64,000 nt of DNA, taken from contig JAOPKB010000011.1 of the NCBI GenBank assembly GCA_025517485.1, positions 123,813 through 187,812 of the forward strand, given 5' to 3'. How positions within the stretch are numbered: the stretch's first letter is position 1; each line of letters begins with the position of its first letter. The notes beneath the pieces are model-generated. The model ran no database searches. It saw only the letters and a list, made by a program, of their open reading frames with translations, and was not told where the DNA came from. The translations under genes and the position numbers were made by a program. This DNA comes from Natronoglomus mannanivorans (GTDB lineage: Archaea; Halobacteriota; Halobacteria; Halobacteriales; Natrialbaceae). Positions 26,421-35,551 of this stretch are shown piece after piece.

Positions 26421-26792
26421 TCAGTCACTCACCGCAGCACCGATCGCACCGGCGACCGCGCTCTCGAGGGCCATGATGATCGCGACGACGGCGGCGATGG
26501 CGAAGATGCCGGCGCCGATGGCGGCTCCGAGCCCGGCGCCGACGGGACCCAGCGTCAGTCCGACGATGCTGACGGCGACCCAGACGAGTAAACCACCGAT
26601 GAGTCCGCCGAGGGCACCGGCGAGCAGGCCGTGCCAGAACCCGCTGGCGAGGCTGCCGCCAGCGAGGTAGCCCGCGACGAAGCCGCCGAGGAGCCCAGCG
26701 GTCAGTTGCCCGAGTCCCGGAAACGCCAGTCCGACGATCCCGACGACGGTGATGACCACGAATCCGACGAAGACGGCCTGCCAGTCTGTCAT
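26421..26792 (-). CDS. DUF5518-type membrane protein
   Basis: A 123-residue protein that is almost entirely hydrophobic, with four Gly/Ala-rich membrane segments and a GGLIGGLL type packing pattern. It fits DUF5518, a common haloarchaeal membrane family of unknown role. The start ATG 26792 lies 82 bp from the divergent GTPase gene. The 3' end faces hisE across 155 bp, which hold an 8-bp inverted repeat (GGGTCTCG at 26371-26378 and its complement at 26401-26408). Confidence 0.75.
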   Translation of the reverse strand: MTDWQAVFVGFVVITVVGIVGLAFPGLGQLTAGLLGGFVAGYLAGGSLASGFWHGLLAGALGGLIGGLLVWVAVSIVGLTLGPVGAGLGAAIGAGIFAIAAVVAIIMALESAVAGAIGAAVSD

Positions 26793-26873
26793 GGACGAAG
26801 AGACGACAGGCGCGGTGAAAAACACTCGCCGCGCAACGAACGACCTTTTATGACCGGCATCTCTAGTACGAGT

Positions 26874-27836
26874 ATGATTTTCGAAGACCTTCCGACGACG
26901 CCCACGTCGGAAGAGCTGATCGACAAGGCGTTTTCGCGGGCATCGCGCGCAGGCAGGGCCCAGCAGGGCCTCGACGCCCAGCAGTCCATGCTCCAGACCG
27001 CGGCGAACATCATGTCGGACAACTTGGAGAACGTCGTGACCGCGTGGCCGGACTTCGAGCGGGTCGATCCGTTCTACTACGAGCTCGCGGACGCGATCGT
27101 CGACGTGGACGCACTCCGCCAGAGCCTCTCGCAGGTCGGCTGGGCTGGCCGCCAGACCCGCGAGATTCACAACGAGTACCAGTCGAAGCTACGGAAGACG
27201 GACGTCGACACCGCCCGCAAGCACCGCAAACAGGCGTTCGCTCGCCTCGCGGACATCGTCGAACAGGTCGACGAGGACCTGCTTCGGATCAACGAGGCCC
27301 GAAACGACCTCCGCGATCTCCCGGAGATCCACCCCGACGAGCCGACGATCGTCGTCGCGGGCTACCCCAACGTGGGCAAGTCCTCGTTCGTCAACGACGT
27401 GACCAACGCCCGCGGCGAGACCGACTCCTATCCGTTCACGACGACGGGAATCGGGATCGGTCACGTCGAGGACCAGCACATCCGCTACCAGCTCATCGAC
27501 ACGCCCGGGCTGCTCGACCGGCCACCACAAGAACGCAACGAGATCGAGTCGCAGGCAGTGAGCGCCTTGGAACACCTCGGCGACTGCGTGCTCGTCCTGC
27601 TCGACCCCAGCGGGGAGTGTGGCTACCCCCTCGAGTCACAACTCGAGTTGCGCGACGCGATCGAAGCACAGTTCGAGGGCGTCCCGGTGTTCACGGTCGC
27701 CAACAAGGCCGACCGCTCGCGGGACGTCGAGGCCGACTTCTACATGAGCGTCGAGACGGGCGAGAACGTCGAGGAAGTCCTGCAGGCGGCGATCGACGCG
27801 ATCGACTACGAGCCGGAGTTGCCGTTCGAGGGGTAA
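26874..27836 (+). CDS. NOG1-type GTP-binding protein
   Basis: A 320-residue GTPase. Residues 1-150 are helical and match the NOG1 N-terminal domain (starting MIFEDLPTTPTSEELIDKAF). The G domain follows with GYPNVGKSS (G1), DTPGLLDRP (G3) and NKADRS (G4). Archaeal NOG1 members act in large-subunit assembly by analogy with yeast Nog1. The ATG at 26874 was preferred to one eight codons upstream because the family starts here. Promoter-like CCTTTTA lies at 26844-26850. Confidence 0.88.
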   Translation: MIFEDLPTTPTSEELIDKAFSRASRAGRAQQGLDAQQSMLQTAANIMSDNLENVVTAWPDFERVDPFYYELADAIVDVDALRQSLSQVGWAGRQTREIHNEYQSKLRKTDVDTARKHRKQAFARLADIVEQVDEDLLRINEARNDLRDLPEIHPDEPTIVVAGYPNVGKSSFVNDVTNARGETDSYPFTTTGIGIGHVEDQHIRYQLIDTPGLLDRPPQERNEIESQAVSALEHLGDCVLVLLDPSGECGYPLESQLELRDAIEAQFEGVPVFTVANKADRSRDVEADFYMSVETGENVEEVLQAAIDAIDYEPELPFEG

Positions 27837-27837
27837 G

Positions 27838-28269
27838 TCAGCCTTCAATCACTTCGATCAGGTTCCCCTCCGGATCGCGGAGGAACAGAATCGAGGTGTC
27901 GCTCGCGGTCGTCTGGGGCTCGCTGAGCGTCTCGACCGCTTCTGGCAGGTCGTCGTGAAACGCCTCGAGATCGGCGACCGCGAATCCGACGTGTTTCGCG
28001 CCGGTCTGGTTGACCGACTCTGCCGTACAGGACGGACCGTCGGGGTCGTACTCGATCAGTTCGATGCGAGCACCGTCCGCGTCGAGGTGAGCGAACGTTC
28101 CGGTCGCGCCGTCGACGCCGACGCCGGTCGCGAAAGCGTCGCCGGAGACGGTAAAGCGATCGAGGACCGATAGTCCGAGGACGTCACGGTAGAACTCGAG
28201 GGACTCCTCGAGGTCGGAAACGGTGATGCCGACGTGGTGTGCGCGAAGGTCTGTGTCTGTGTCTGGCAT
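27838..28269 (-). CDS. VOC family protein (glyoxalase/dioxygenase fold)
   Basis: A 143-residue protein with two paired beta-alpha-beta-beta-beta modules. HHVGITVSDLEESLEFYRDVLG and KHVGFAVADLEAFHDDL are the two module starts, and FLRDPEGNLIEVIE ends the second, giving the His and Glu metal ligands. The closest well-known relatives are methylmalonyl-CoA epimerases and glyoxalases, but the substrate cannot be assigned. It converges with the NOG1-type gene with a gap of one base. Confidence 0.82.
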   Translation of the reverse strand: MPDTDTDLRAHHVGITVSDLEESLEFYRDVLGLSVLDRFTVSGDAFATGVGVDGATGTFAHLDADGARIELIEYDPDGPSCTAESVNQTGAKHVGFAVADLEAFHDDLPEAVETLSEPQTTASDTSILFLRDPEGNLIEVIEG

Positions 28270-28348
28270 TAACAGATAGCAACGCGAGGGCACACCTAAA
28301 AAGGACTTCGCCTCACCCGGTGCACGAAAGGTCTCGGACGTGACTGTG

Positions 28349-29710
28349 TCACCGAGGAGTCACGGGGACGAATCCAGTATCGAGACTCGAGCGAGAAGAC
28401 GATCCGGCAGCCTCGAACTCGGACGCGGTTGCATCGCCCGCACTCGAGTACTCGTATTCCTGTGGATGGACTCGCACAGCGACGGATTCGTCAGTTCGTT
28501 CCTCGATCTCCGTAGCGATATCGGTCGCGAGTTCGTCGGGGGCGGCGTCGCCCGTCTCGCTGACGGTGACGGTCACCTCCCGCGGCCCGGTGAACGGCGA
28601 CATGTCAGCGTACTGCGTCTGGATCGAGATCACCGTCAGATTGTCGTGGGCGGGATCGTTGATCGCGTCGTCGGTCGCCTGCGCGACCTCGCGGTCGGTG
28701 ATCGTCTGCTGGGCGGTCGCGACACCGACGATCAGCGTGAGCACGAGACAGACCGCGAGTATCGCGCCAACGGTCGCCCACGACCAGTCGGTCTCCCCAC
28801 CGGTGGAGGGGCGCTCGCGGCGATGATAGCCGAGGACGACGAGGACGGTGAGCACCGCCAGATTGACGACGACCAGCGTGGCCACCAGCAAGACAGCGGT
28901 TCCGATCGCGAGATTCGGCTCGAGCCAGGCGACGGCGATTCCGCTCGCGGCGGCGGTCGGGATCAACGCGGCGGAGATCATGACACCGATGATCGAGGTC
29001 GGCCCCTTCGTCGTGAGACCGATCCCGGCAGCCGTTCCGGCGGCCGCGCCGACGACCAGCGAGAGCGCGTTCGGTGACAGACGAACGCCGAAGAGGTCCA
29101 GTGCCGGCAGGTCGAGCGTCGGAGCGACGAACCCGCCGAACCGAAAGCCGGCGGCCAGAAGCGCGGACGCAGCGATCGCTAATCCGAGTCCGTACAGTTG
29201 CATCCAGAGGCTGTCGCCGATCATCCCTCGATCACCGGTGACGGTCCCGACACCAGCCGTCAGTGCGGGGCCGACGATCGGTGCGATCACCATCGAGCCG
29301 ACGACGATCGCCGGCGAGTTGATCAACAGGCCAGCGGTCGCGATCAGCGCGCTCAGAATCATCAACGCCGCGTACGACCCGCGGTCGCGGCTCAGATCGC
29401 GTGCCTTCGACCGGAGTTCGACACCGGTCAGAGGATCGTAGCTCCCCGCGTAGCGCTGTTCGAGGGTCTCCGAGGTCGGCGTCATCGCCGCCTCGCCACT
29501 GGTGACGACGGTGTACTCCTCGAGTTCGATCTCCTCCTCCTCGAGCGCGTCGAAGGCGTCGCCGATGGCGTTACTCGGGAGGGGAACCTCGAGAAGCACG
29601 CCGTCCGTATCGTCGAGAGGGATCACGATCAAGGAGTAGTCCCGTTCCTCGAGCGCTTCGCGGGCGGTATCTCTGTTCTCGCTGGAGACGACGGCGTGGA
29701 GGACGCGCAC
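28349..29710 (-). CDS. TIGR00341/DUF389 family membrane protein (copy 1)
   Basis: A 453-residue protein with a GTG start. An N-terminal soluble domain of about 80 residues (RVLHAVVSSENRDTA) precedes the DUF389 membrane core, with about seven hydrophobic segments and the signatures MIAPIVGPAL and ISAALIPTAAASGIA. A second soluble domain (after about residue 345) ends the protein. Function of the family is unknown. A second copy lies at 31444-32745 in the same orientation, with the ArlG-LamG gene between. Confidence 0.85.
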   Translation of the reverse strand: MRVLHAVVSSENRDTAREALEERDYSLIVIPLDDTDGVLLEVPLPSNAIGDAFDALEEEEIELEEYTVVTSGEAAMTPTSETLEQRYAGSYDPLTGVELRSKARDLSRDRGSYAALMILSALIATAGLLINSPAIVVGSMVIAPIVGPALTAGVGTVTGDRGMIGDSLWMQLYGLGLAIAASALLAAGFRFGGFVAPTLDLPALDLFGVRLSPNALSLVVGAAAGTAAGIGLTTKGPTSIIGVMISAALIPTAAASGIAVAWLEPNLAIGTAVLLVATLVVVNLAVLTVLVVLGYHRRERPSTGGETDWSWATVGAILAVCLVLTLIVGVATAQQTITDREVAQATDDAINDPAHDNLTVISIQTQYADMSPFTGPREVTVTVSETGDAAPDELATDIATEIEERTDESVAVRVHPQEYEYSSAGDATASEFEAAGSSSRSSLDTGFVPVTPR

Positions 29711-29842
29711 GGTGTAGGAGAGACGTCAACGGAGTGTGGGAAAAGTCTCGGCCATGCGCTCGCCGCGGCAAGTGTGGGGCGGTGATGGTTGTACCACGGG
29801 ACTGATCGCTCGACTCGAGCCGAGAACGTCGGACGACGGTCG

Positions 29843-31354
29843 CTACGACTCGGCGAGTTCGATCTGTGAGACGACCGGTGTACTGGTCACGTCGCTTGCT
29901 TCGAACTCGATTCGGAGTCGGAACCGGTCGTTATCGGTCGTGATCCCGTCGACGGCGTATTCGGTTGCGTCACTCAGGACGATCGGATCGCTGGTCTCGT
30001 TCGGCGAACCGTCGTCGTCCAAATCGGACTCGACGTATACCGTTATCGTCCCGTCGTTATCCATCGCCGATACGTTCTCCAACTGGAGGGCTTCGGCGTT
30101 CAATTCTGACGCGACCGTTCGCCATGCCGTCGTGTGCGTTCCGTCGACCGTGGTTCGGTACAGCGACTCGATCTCGTTGCCACTCAGCGCCCGATCGTAC
30201 AGCTGTATCTCGTCGAGATCTCCCTCGTACGGATGCTCACCCCACCACTCCGCACCGATTCCGAGAGGGTTGTCGCTCGGGTCCAGCGCGGTACCGGTCT
30301 GGGTCGCCTGCTGTTCGCCGTCGAGATAAAGCCGAGTTTCGCCGTTGTCACTGACCGCGACGAGGTGGTGCCAGGTTCCGTCGTTGACGAGCGATCGGTC
30401 GATGGTAACGTCGTAAAAGTCATCGTTACCCATGACCCTGTATACGATCTCGTCGGAGTTATCGCCATTATCGTAGAGTACATAGCCGGTACGTTCAGAC
30501 CAGGTCGACTTCCCGAGTATGTTCACCTGATTATTGTCGCTTGGACTGCTTCCCAGTTCGTTCGTGTTCAGCCACAGCGATAGTGTCATCTCGTCCTCGA
30601 AACGAAGCGTCTCGTCGTCGGGCACCTCGATACGTGCACCCTGTCCGTCGAACCCGTACGCAGTCGTTCCAATCAGTCCCGTCCGTCCGAGTGTGGTTCC
30701 ATCGAGGTGACTCCCATCGTTGCTACTGGCCGCGTCGAACGCAGTGTCGCCGTCCGACTCGTCCAGCGTCCAGTACGCGTTCAATCCATCGTCGTCGCTG
30801 CCGTAGCCGAGTCTAACGGTATCTCTGTCGCGGTCTCCAACGTCGTCACTCACCGTCCGTTCGTGTACTCCTTCCGACCAGTCTGCAGACGTGTCCCAGA
30901 CGAGATGATCGAAAGCGTACTCGAATGAGAGCGTCTCCTGAACGCCGCCTACGCTGACGAGCACTCGATGCCACCCCCGCTCGAGCGACCGATCGATCGT
31001 GATCTCGAGAACCCGTCCGGGACGCCAGTGATCCCCGTCACGCACCGTTTTTGCGGTCGACGTCACGTACTCCCCGTCGAGGAGAACGTCGAGGTCCGCG
31101 GGCTCGAGCGTCGAGCCGCCGACGTTCTTGACGTACAGCGTGACCGTTTCGGTATCCTCGTCGTAGGTCCCTCCCGCGTCAGGGTCGTTGACGATCGTGA
31201 TCTCGGCGTCGATCGCCGCGCCCGCACGCTCGCCTTCGTCGCCGATTGCCTGAGAGTACAGCCCGACCTCGACGACCAGTGCACCGACGAACAGGGTGGT
31301 GACACTGACGACGGCAATGAACAGGATCAGCTGTGTCACCGACTCTCGAACCAT
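29843..31354 (-). CDS. ArlG/FlaG-like protein fused to a LamG domain
   Basis: A 503-residue protein. Residues 1-140 match the archaellum accessory protein ArlG/FlaG of haloarchaea: an N-terminal hydrophobic segment (TQLILFIAVVSVTTLFVG) then a beta-domain with ETVTLYVKNVG and LDVLLDGEYV. Residues 192-400 form a LamG/concanavalin-type domain (NAYWTLDESDGD, GFDGQGARIEVPD, WHHLVAVSDNG, LDEIQLYDRALS). The last 100 residues are another beta-domain. Archaellum G proteins are normally about 150-200 residues, so this is an enlarged, lectin-bearing version. No other archaellum gene is nearby. Probably membrane-anchored with an external sugar-binding part (inference). Confidence 0.75.
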   Translation of the reverse strand: MVRESVTQLILFIAVVSVTTLFVGALVVEVGLYSQAIGDEGERAGAAIDAEITIVNDPDAGGTYDEDTETVTLYVKNVGGSTLEPADLDVLLDGEYVTSTAKTVRDGDHWRPGRVLEITIDRSLERGWHRVLVSVGGVQETLSFEYAFDHLVWDTSADWSEGVHERTVSDDVGDRDRDTVRLGYGSDDDGLNAYWTLDESDGDTAFDAASSNDGSHLDGTTLGRTGLIGTTAYGFDGQGARIEVPDDETLRFEDEMTLSLWLNTNELGSSPSDNNQVNILGKSTWSERTGYVLYDNGDNSDEIVYRVMGNDDFYDVTIDRSLVNDGTWHHLVAVSDNGETRLYLDGEQQATQTGTALDPSDNPLGIGAEWWGEHPYEGDLDEIQLYDRALSGNEIESLYRTTVDGTHTTAWRTVASELNAEALQLENVSAMDNDGTITVYVESDLDDDGSPNETSDPIVLSDATEYAVDGITTDNDRFRLRIEFEASDVTSTPVVSQIELAES

Positions 31355-31443
31355 TCGATGGGCTCTTCAGGAGAGGGGGCGGGAAACGGGATAACGCTAC
31401 TGGCCCGTCGGTCACCGCCATCGAAGTGAGAGGACGGCAGCGC

Positions 31444-32745
31444 TCACCCCTCGACGACGTTGACGAACCGGAGTTCGACGACGACAGTATCGTCAGTGTG
31501 CTGGTTGATTCGCTCGCGGAGCCGATCGTGAAGTTCCTCGACGATCACGGACGAGCTTCCATCGGGTGGACCGGCGATCGTCACCACGACTCGGTCGGGA
31601 CCACGGAACGGATAGTCGTCGTCGAGCGTTACCTCGAGGTCGATCACCCGAAACTGAGGGTACTCCTCGTCGAACGTCGTTTCGACTTCCTCACGCGCGT
31701 TCTGTTCGAAACTGCCGGTCAGATACGAACCGTACGTAATGCCGCCGAGAAACATCGAGAAGACGAGGACGACGAGTGCGAGCCCGACGATCTGTCGGCG
31801 GACGCGTTTCTGGGTCGGCGCGCGGTCGAACAGACGCTCCGGCCGATAGCCGGCGTACCACAGCGTCACGAGTCCGGCGAGGTTCACCGAGAGGACGTTG
31901 ACGAAGACGAGTACCGTCGAACCGATGGCGGCGGTCGGCTGACCGAACGCGATGGCGATGCCGGCCGCGGCTGCGGGTGGGATCAGTGCCGCGGCGATCA
32001 TGACACCGACCAGCGCGACGGAGACGCCCGTCGAGATGCTCAGGATGCCGGCGACGCCGGCACCGAGGGCGATCACCAGCGAGAGCAGATCTGGCGCGAG
32101 CCGCTCGGCGATCTCGTCGACTGCGGCGATGTCCATCCCCGGCGGGACGACGTTGGTCACCCGGACGAACCAGGCCATGACCGCCGCCGAGCTGATCGCC
32201 AGCACGACCCCCAGGATCTGGTGTTTCGCACCTGAGACCAGCAGTTCTCGTTCGTCGAGGACCGTCCCGATACTCGCGCCCAGCGCCGGCCCGATCAGCG
32301 GCGCGATCACCATCGAACCGACGACGACCGCCGGCGAATCGAGCAAGAGCCCTGCCGTCGCGACGAGCGCACTGACGACCGTCAGCGTCACGTAGACGCT
32401 GAACGTCGGCGTCAACTCCTCGGCGTGGGTACGAAGCTCCTGTCTCGAGATCCGGTCTTCCTCGACGTCGCCGTTTTCGTACTCCTCACGGAGCGCGTCG
32501 AACTTCCGCGAGATCACCGTTTCGGCGTCGACGACCACCGTGTAGGCGTCATCCTCGATCCCTTCCTCTTGAAGGGCGTCGAGGACCGGTTCCACGGCGG
32601 GTGCGGGCAACGGAAAGTAGACGACACCCGTGTACTCACGACCGCTGGTCTCGTCGGTAACGACGTAATCGACGCCCTCCGAATCGAGCGTCTCGAGGAT
32701 CTTCTCTCGGGCACCTGTCGGGATCGTCAACTGAACGAGACGCAC
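31444..32745 (-). CDS. TIGR00341/DUF389 family membrane protein (copy 2)
   Basis: A 433-residue protein with a GTG start and the same layout as copy 1: N-terminal domain (RLVQLTIPTGAREKIL), membrane core with VIAPLIGPALGASIG and IAAALIPPAAAAGIA, then a soluble C-terminal domain. The two copies diverge widely outside these signatures. It sits 89 bp upstream of the ArlG-LamG gene in the same orientation. Confidence 0.85.
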   Translation of the reverse strand: MRLVQLTIPTGAREKILETLDSEGVDYVVTDETSGREYTGVVYFPLPAPAVEPVLDALQEEGIEDDAYTVVVDAETVISRKFDALREEYENGDVEEDRISRQELRTHAEELTPTFSVYVTLTVVSALVATAGLLLDSPAVVVGSMVIAPLIGPALGASIGTVLDERELLVSGAKHQILGVVLAISSAAVMAWFVRVTNVVPPGMDIAAVDEIAERLAPDLLSLVIALGAGVAGILSISTGVSVALVGVMIAAALIPPAAAAGIAIAFGQPTAAIGSTVLVFVNVLSVNLAGLVTLWYAGYRPERLFDRAPTQKRVRRQIVGLALVVLVFSMFLGGITYGSYLTGSFEQNAREEVETTFDEEYPQFRVIDLEVTLDDDYPFRGPDRVVVTIAGPPDGSSSVIVEELHDRLRERINQHTDDTVVVELRFVNVVEG

Positions 32746-32953
32746 ACTCGTGTGATGACGGTGCGGGGGGTCATAACTCCGGTGTTGACCGAAGACGGTA
32801 CGCGGTGCGAACAGCGCTGTAGTGGGTCCACGAGATGGGGTCCGAGTGTCGAGACGAGCGAGTGTGTGATCGTGAACTCGAGTGAATGATCGATTGGCGT
32901 TTCTGTGAGCGCGACAAAAAAGCGGAATCGACGATCAGAGATTGAGGTGACTG

Positions 32954-33229
32954 TTATTCGTCGTCCTCGTCGTCCTCGTCGTCTTCTCCGTTTTCTCCGT
33001 CGCTGTCGTCGTCCTCATCGTTTTCGCCTTCGTCGCCGTTTTCTCCGTCGTCGTCTTCACCGTTCTCCTCCCCTCCGTTCTCTTCTTCGTCTCCGTTTTC
33101 GTCGCCGTTCTCTTCTTCGTCATCCTCGTCATCGTCGTCACCACCGATTGCAGAACAACCGGCGAGTGGGAGGGTCAGGGCTGACAGGAGGCCGATACCG
33201 AATTGTCGTCTGGTTGGGGACACAACCAT
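32954..33229 (-). CDS. Acidic low-complexity Tat-type lipoprotein
   Basis: A 91-residue protein. The signal has a twin-arginine (RRQFGIGLLSALTL) and a lipobox LAGC with the lipid Cys at residue 24. After ACSAIGG-like residues, the remaining 65 or so positions consist almost only of Asp, Glu, Asn and Gly with a few Ser. The coding DNA is a run of GAC/GAG/AAC codons, so the length may vary by slippage. Surface-exposed acidic tether is a possible role; the gene may also be a truncated lipoprotein. Confidence 0.65.
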   Translation of the reverse strand: MVVSPTRRQFGIGLLSALTLPLAGCSAIGGDDDDEDDEEENGDENGDEEENGGEENGEDDDGENGDEGENDEDDDSDGENGEDDEDDEDDE

Positions 33230-33549
33230 ACGTAACAGTTAGTAATCCGACGTAAAAGCGTTCTCATTTTGGATATATTGCCACCATTTATTATGCTTAT
33301 TTCCAACGCTAACCGGACCTCTTGTGGGTTATCAATATGTTTTATAGACCCTCCACTAGCCAGGGAAAGAGCGGAGAGAAATGATAGAAAGGGCAAAGGT
33401 AGGCATCGATCGCGAACAACGGAACGAGACGAAATCGACTCACACTCGAGAGCGAGTCAGTTTCGAGAAGTTCCGGAACTCTGAATCAGGACAGTGTCGG
33501 GAACACGGCGCTCGGGGGCCTTATTAGGCCCCAGCGTCCTACTACATCC
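33230..33549. promoter_or_regulatory. 320-bp divergent intergenic region, AT-rich in part
   Basis: This lies between the divergent lipoprotein and engB genes. The stretch 33255-33350 is AT-rich, with TATA-like GATATATTG near 33272 and TTTTATAGA near 33337. Promoters for both genes are probably here. No gene is supported. Confidence 0.5.
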
Positions 33550-34167
33550 ATGTTCGACACCCGTCCGAACTGCGAGGCCGAAGTCGTCCTCGTCGGTCGG
33601 TCCAACGTGGGCAAATCGACACTCATGCGCGAACTGACCGGCCACAGCTTCGACACCGGTAAGAAACCGGGCGTCACTCGCTCGCCGAACCACTACGACT
33701 GGAGCGCCGAGGACTTCGTCCTCACCGACCTCCCCGGGTTCGGCTTCATGAGCGGTGTCGAGGGTGATCGACAAGAGGACATCAAAACCGGCATCGTCCA
33801 CTACCTCGAGGACAACGCCGAAAAGATCCTCGTTGCGATCCTCGTCGTCGACGGCAAGAGCGTGATCGACATCATCGACCGCCACTCGGATGGCGAGGAG
33901 ATCCCCTACGACGTCGAGATGTTCCACTTCCTCCGCGAACTCGATATCCCGACCGTCGTCGCCGTCAACAAGATGGACAAGGTCGACGACCGCGACGAGC
34001 GGCTGAACGAACTCTGTGATCGACTCGGAATCCTCCCGCCGTGGAAACAGTGGCAGGAGACGATCGCACCGATCACCGCCAAACGCGGCCAACTCTCCGC
34101 GCTGAACGAGGCCGTCCGCACCCACCTCCACGACCAGCAACGGGACGATCTGTTCAAGTTCTTCTGA
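33550..34167 (+). CDS. engB: GTP-binding protein EngB
   Basis: A 205-residue GTPase of the EngB/YihA group. G1 is GRSNVGKST, the switch region [12 protein letters not shown]3 DLPGFGFM and G4 NKMDK. Archaeal EngB is thought to act in ribosome assembly by analogy with bacteria. All G motifs are intact. It is preceded by a 320-bp AT-rich gap and is probably a single-gene unit. Confidence 0.9.
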   Translation: MFDTRPNCEAEVVLVGRSNVGKSTLMRELTGHSFDTGKKPGVTRSPNHYDWSAEDFVLTDLPGFGFMSGVEGDRQEDIKTGIVHYLEDNAEKILVAILVVDGKSVIDIIDRHSDGEEIPYDVEMFHFLRELDIPTVVAVNKMDKVDDRDERLNELCDRLGILPPWKQWQETIAPITAKRGQLSALNEAVRTHLHDQQRDDLFKFF

Positions 34168-34303
34168 CGACCGTTCGCGTCACGGACCATCGCGATCCTC
34201 GAGAATGGCGGTCGACACCTCAACGCGGTGTCGTAGCGCTCCTCACACCGGTTCGGATTGCTCGAGCAAAAGCATATACCGACCAGACCCCTACGACAGG
34301 GAG

Positions 34304-34804
34304 ATGACGTTTCTCGACCGGAGTATCACACGCAGTATCCTGCCAGCTCTCGCGTTGCTGGCAATCACGGTGGGTGCGTACCGCCCCTGGATACGCCCGA
34401 ATCCGGAACACAGGGGAGAAACCGATGCGATACCGGATATCCTCCTCCCGAAGATGAACGCAGGGCTCGAGGCGTACAGCGTTCTCTTGCTCGGTCTCGT
34501 GCTGGCAGCGCTGGCGATACTCGTCTTCGAACGGACGGCCCGTCGCCGGTCACTCGCGACGGTGCTCGTCGGGAGCGTCACTGTTCTCGTGGCGATCCAG
34601 TACCTGCGTTCGACATCGCTGGCCGGGTTCGACTCGACGTTCGTCCCGACCGACGGCTGGTACGTGACGGTTGCAGGGGGCGTTCTCCTCGTGATTACGG
34701 GCCTCGTCCTTCGGTTGTCGACCGACCCCAATCCCGATCCCGACCCCGACCACGAACCCCAACCCGAACCCACGGACGAACCGACAGCCGAGTCGACGAA
34801 CTGA
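34304..34804 (+). CDS. Hypothetical membrane protein with Asp-Pro-rich tail
   Basis: A 166-residue protein with four likely membrane segments: about residues 12-26, 58-76, 84-100 and 120-136. The C-terminal 28 residues are a Asp/Pro/Asn/Glu tract encoded by hexanucleotide repeats (34722-34775). The start ATG 34304 follows a GGGAG run. Family unknown. Confidence 0.6.
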   Translation: MTFLDRSITRSILPALALLAITVGAYRPWIRPNPEHRGETDAIPDILLPKMNAGLEAYSVLLLGLVLAALAILVFERTARRRSLATVLVGSVTVLVAIQYLRSTSLAGFDSTFVPTDGWYVTVAGGVLLVITGLVLRLSTDPNPDPDPDHEPQPEPTDEPTAESTN

Positions 34805-34915
34805 GTTCCGGGCGCGAGCGTTCGTTTCGGTGACTGGGGAACCGTCTGCACCGCCGCCGAATTCGACCTCGCCATCGCACCGTCGGGGATCGCGACAGCG
34901 CCACGGCGTTCGATC

Positions 34916-35485
34916 TCAATCCTCGAGCGCCGTCCGCATCCGAACACACTCGAGTATCTCGCCGTTGATATCGTGGTCGACGTGCTCGACTGGTTCGTAT
35001 CCGAACCGCTCGTAGAACGGAGCGGCGTTCACCGAGGCGGTGAGGCCGAGCGACTCGAGGCCCGCCTCCCGCGCTGCGGTCTCGAGGTGCTCGAGGATCG
35101 TGCCGCCGACGCCCCGTCGCGCGTGGTCGGGGTGAACGTAGACGGCGGTCACCTCGCCGGCCTCGAGGTCGACCCAGCCGAAGCCGGCGATTTCGTCCGA
35201 CTCGGGGCCGGCCTCGGCGACGACGGCGTGGGTGGACTCGTCACCGAGCGGGTAGCGGTCGGGCCGTTTGTTCGCCGCCCACGCCTCGACCTGCTCGGGG
35301 TCGTAGCCGGCGGGGCCGAGTTCGCGGATCGACGCGACGTGGACCTCGACGAGTGCCTCGCCGTCTGCGGGTGTCGCGGGTCTGAGTGGTATGGGGTCCG
35401 GATCCGAATCCGAATCCGAGTACGAATCCGAACCGGGATTCGGAGCAGAGTCAGGGCCAGAGCCAGAGTCTGTCTCACGTGTCAT
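34916..35485 (-). CDS. GNAT family N-acetyltransferase
   Basis: A 189-residue protein. The first 30 residues are a Ser/Asp/Pro tract derived from 6-bp repeats. The GNAT domain (about 32-185) has the acetyl-CoA loop HPDHARRGVGGTIL with the R-x-x-G-x-G/A pattern, a VNAAPFYERFGYE stretch near the end, and a Tyr that can act as general acid. The substrate is unknown. The start codon lies 19 nt from the end of the tnpB element, so its native promoter may have been replaced. Confidence 0.8.
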   Translation of the reverse strand: MTRETDSGSGPDSAPNPGSDSYSDSDSDPDPIPLRPATPADGEALVEVHVASIRELGPAGYDPEQVEAWAANKRPDRYPLGDESTHAVVAEAGPESDEIAGFGWVDLEAGEVTAVYVHPDHARRGVGGTILEHLETAAREAGLESLGLTASVNAAPFYERFGYEPVEHVDHDINGEILECVRMRTALED

Positions 35486-35513
35486 ATCGATCCTCGACTC
35501 GTCTTGACATCCA

Positions 35514-35533
35514 CCCACGACTAAAGTCGTGGG
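35514..35533 (-). repeat. Right-end hairpin of the tnpB element
   Basis: A perfect 9-bp inverted repeat (CCCACGACT / AGTCGTGGG) with a 2-nt loop. In this family the right-end hairpin is recognised by TnpA and forms part of the TnpB guide RNA, whose variable end would begin just past 35504. Confidence 0.8.
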
Positions 35534-35551
35534 ATTCCTCTCGTGGGAGTC

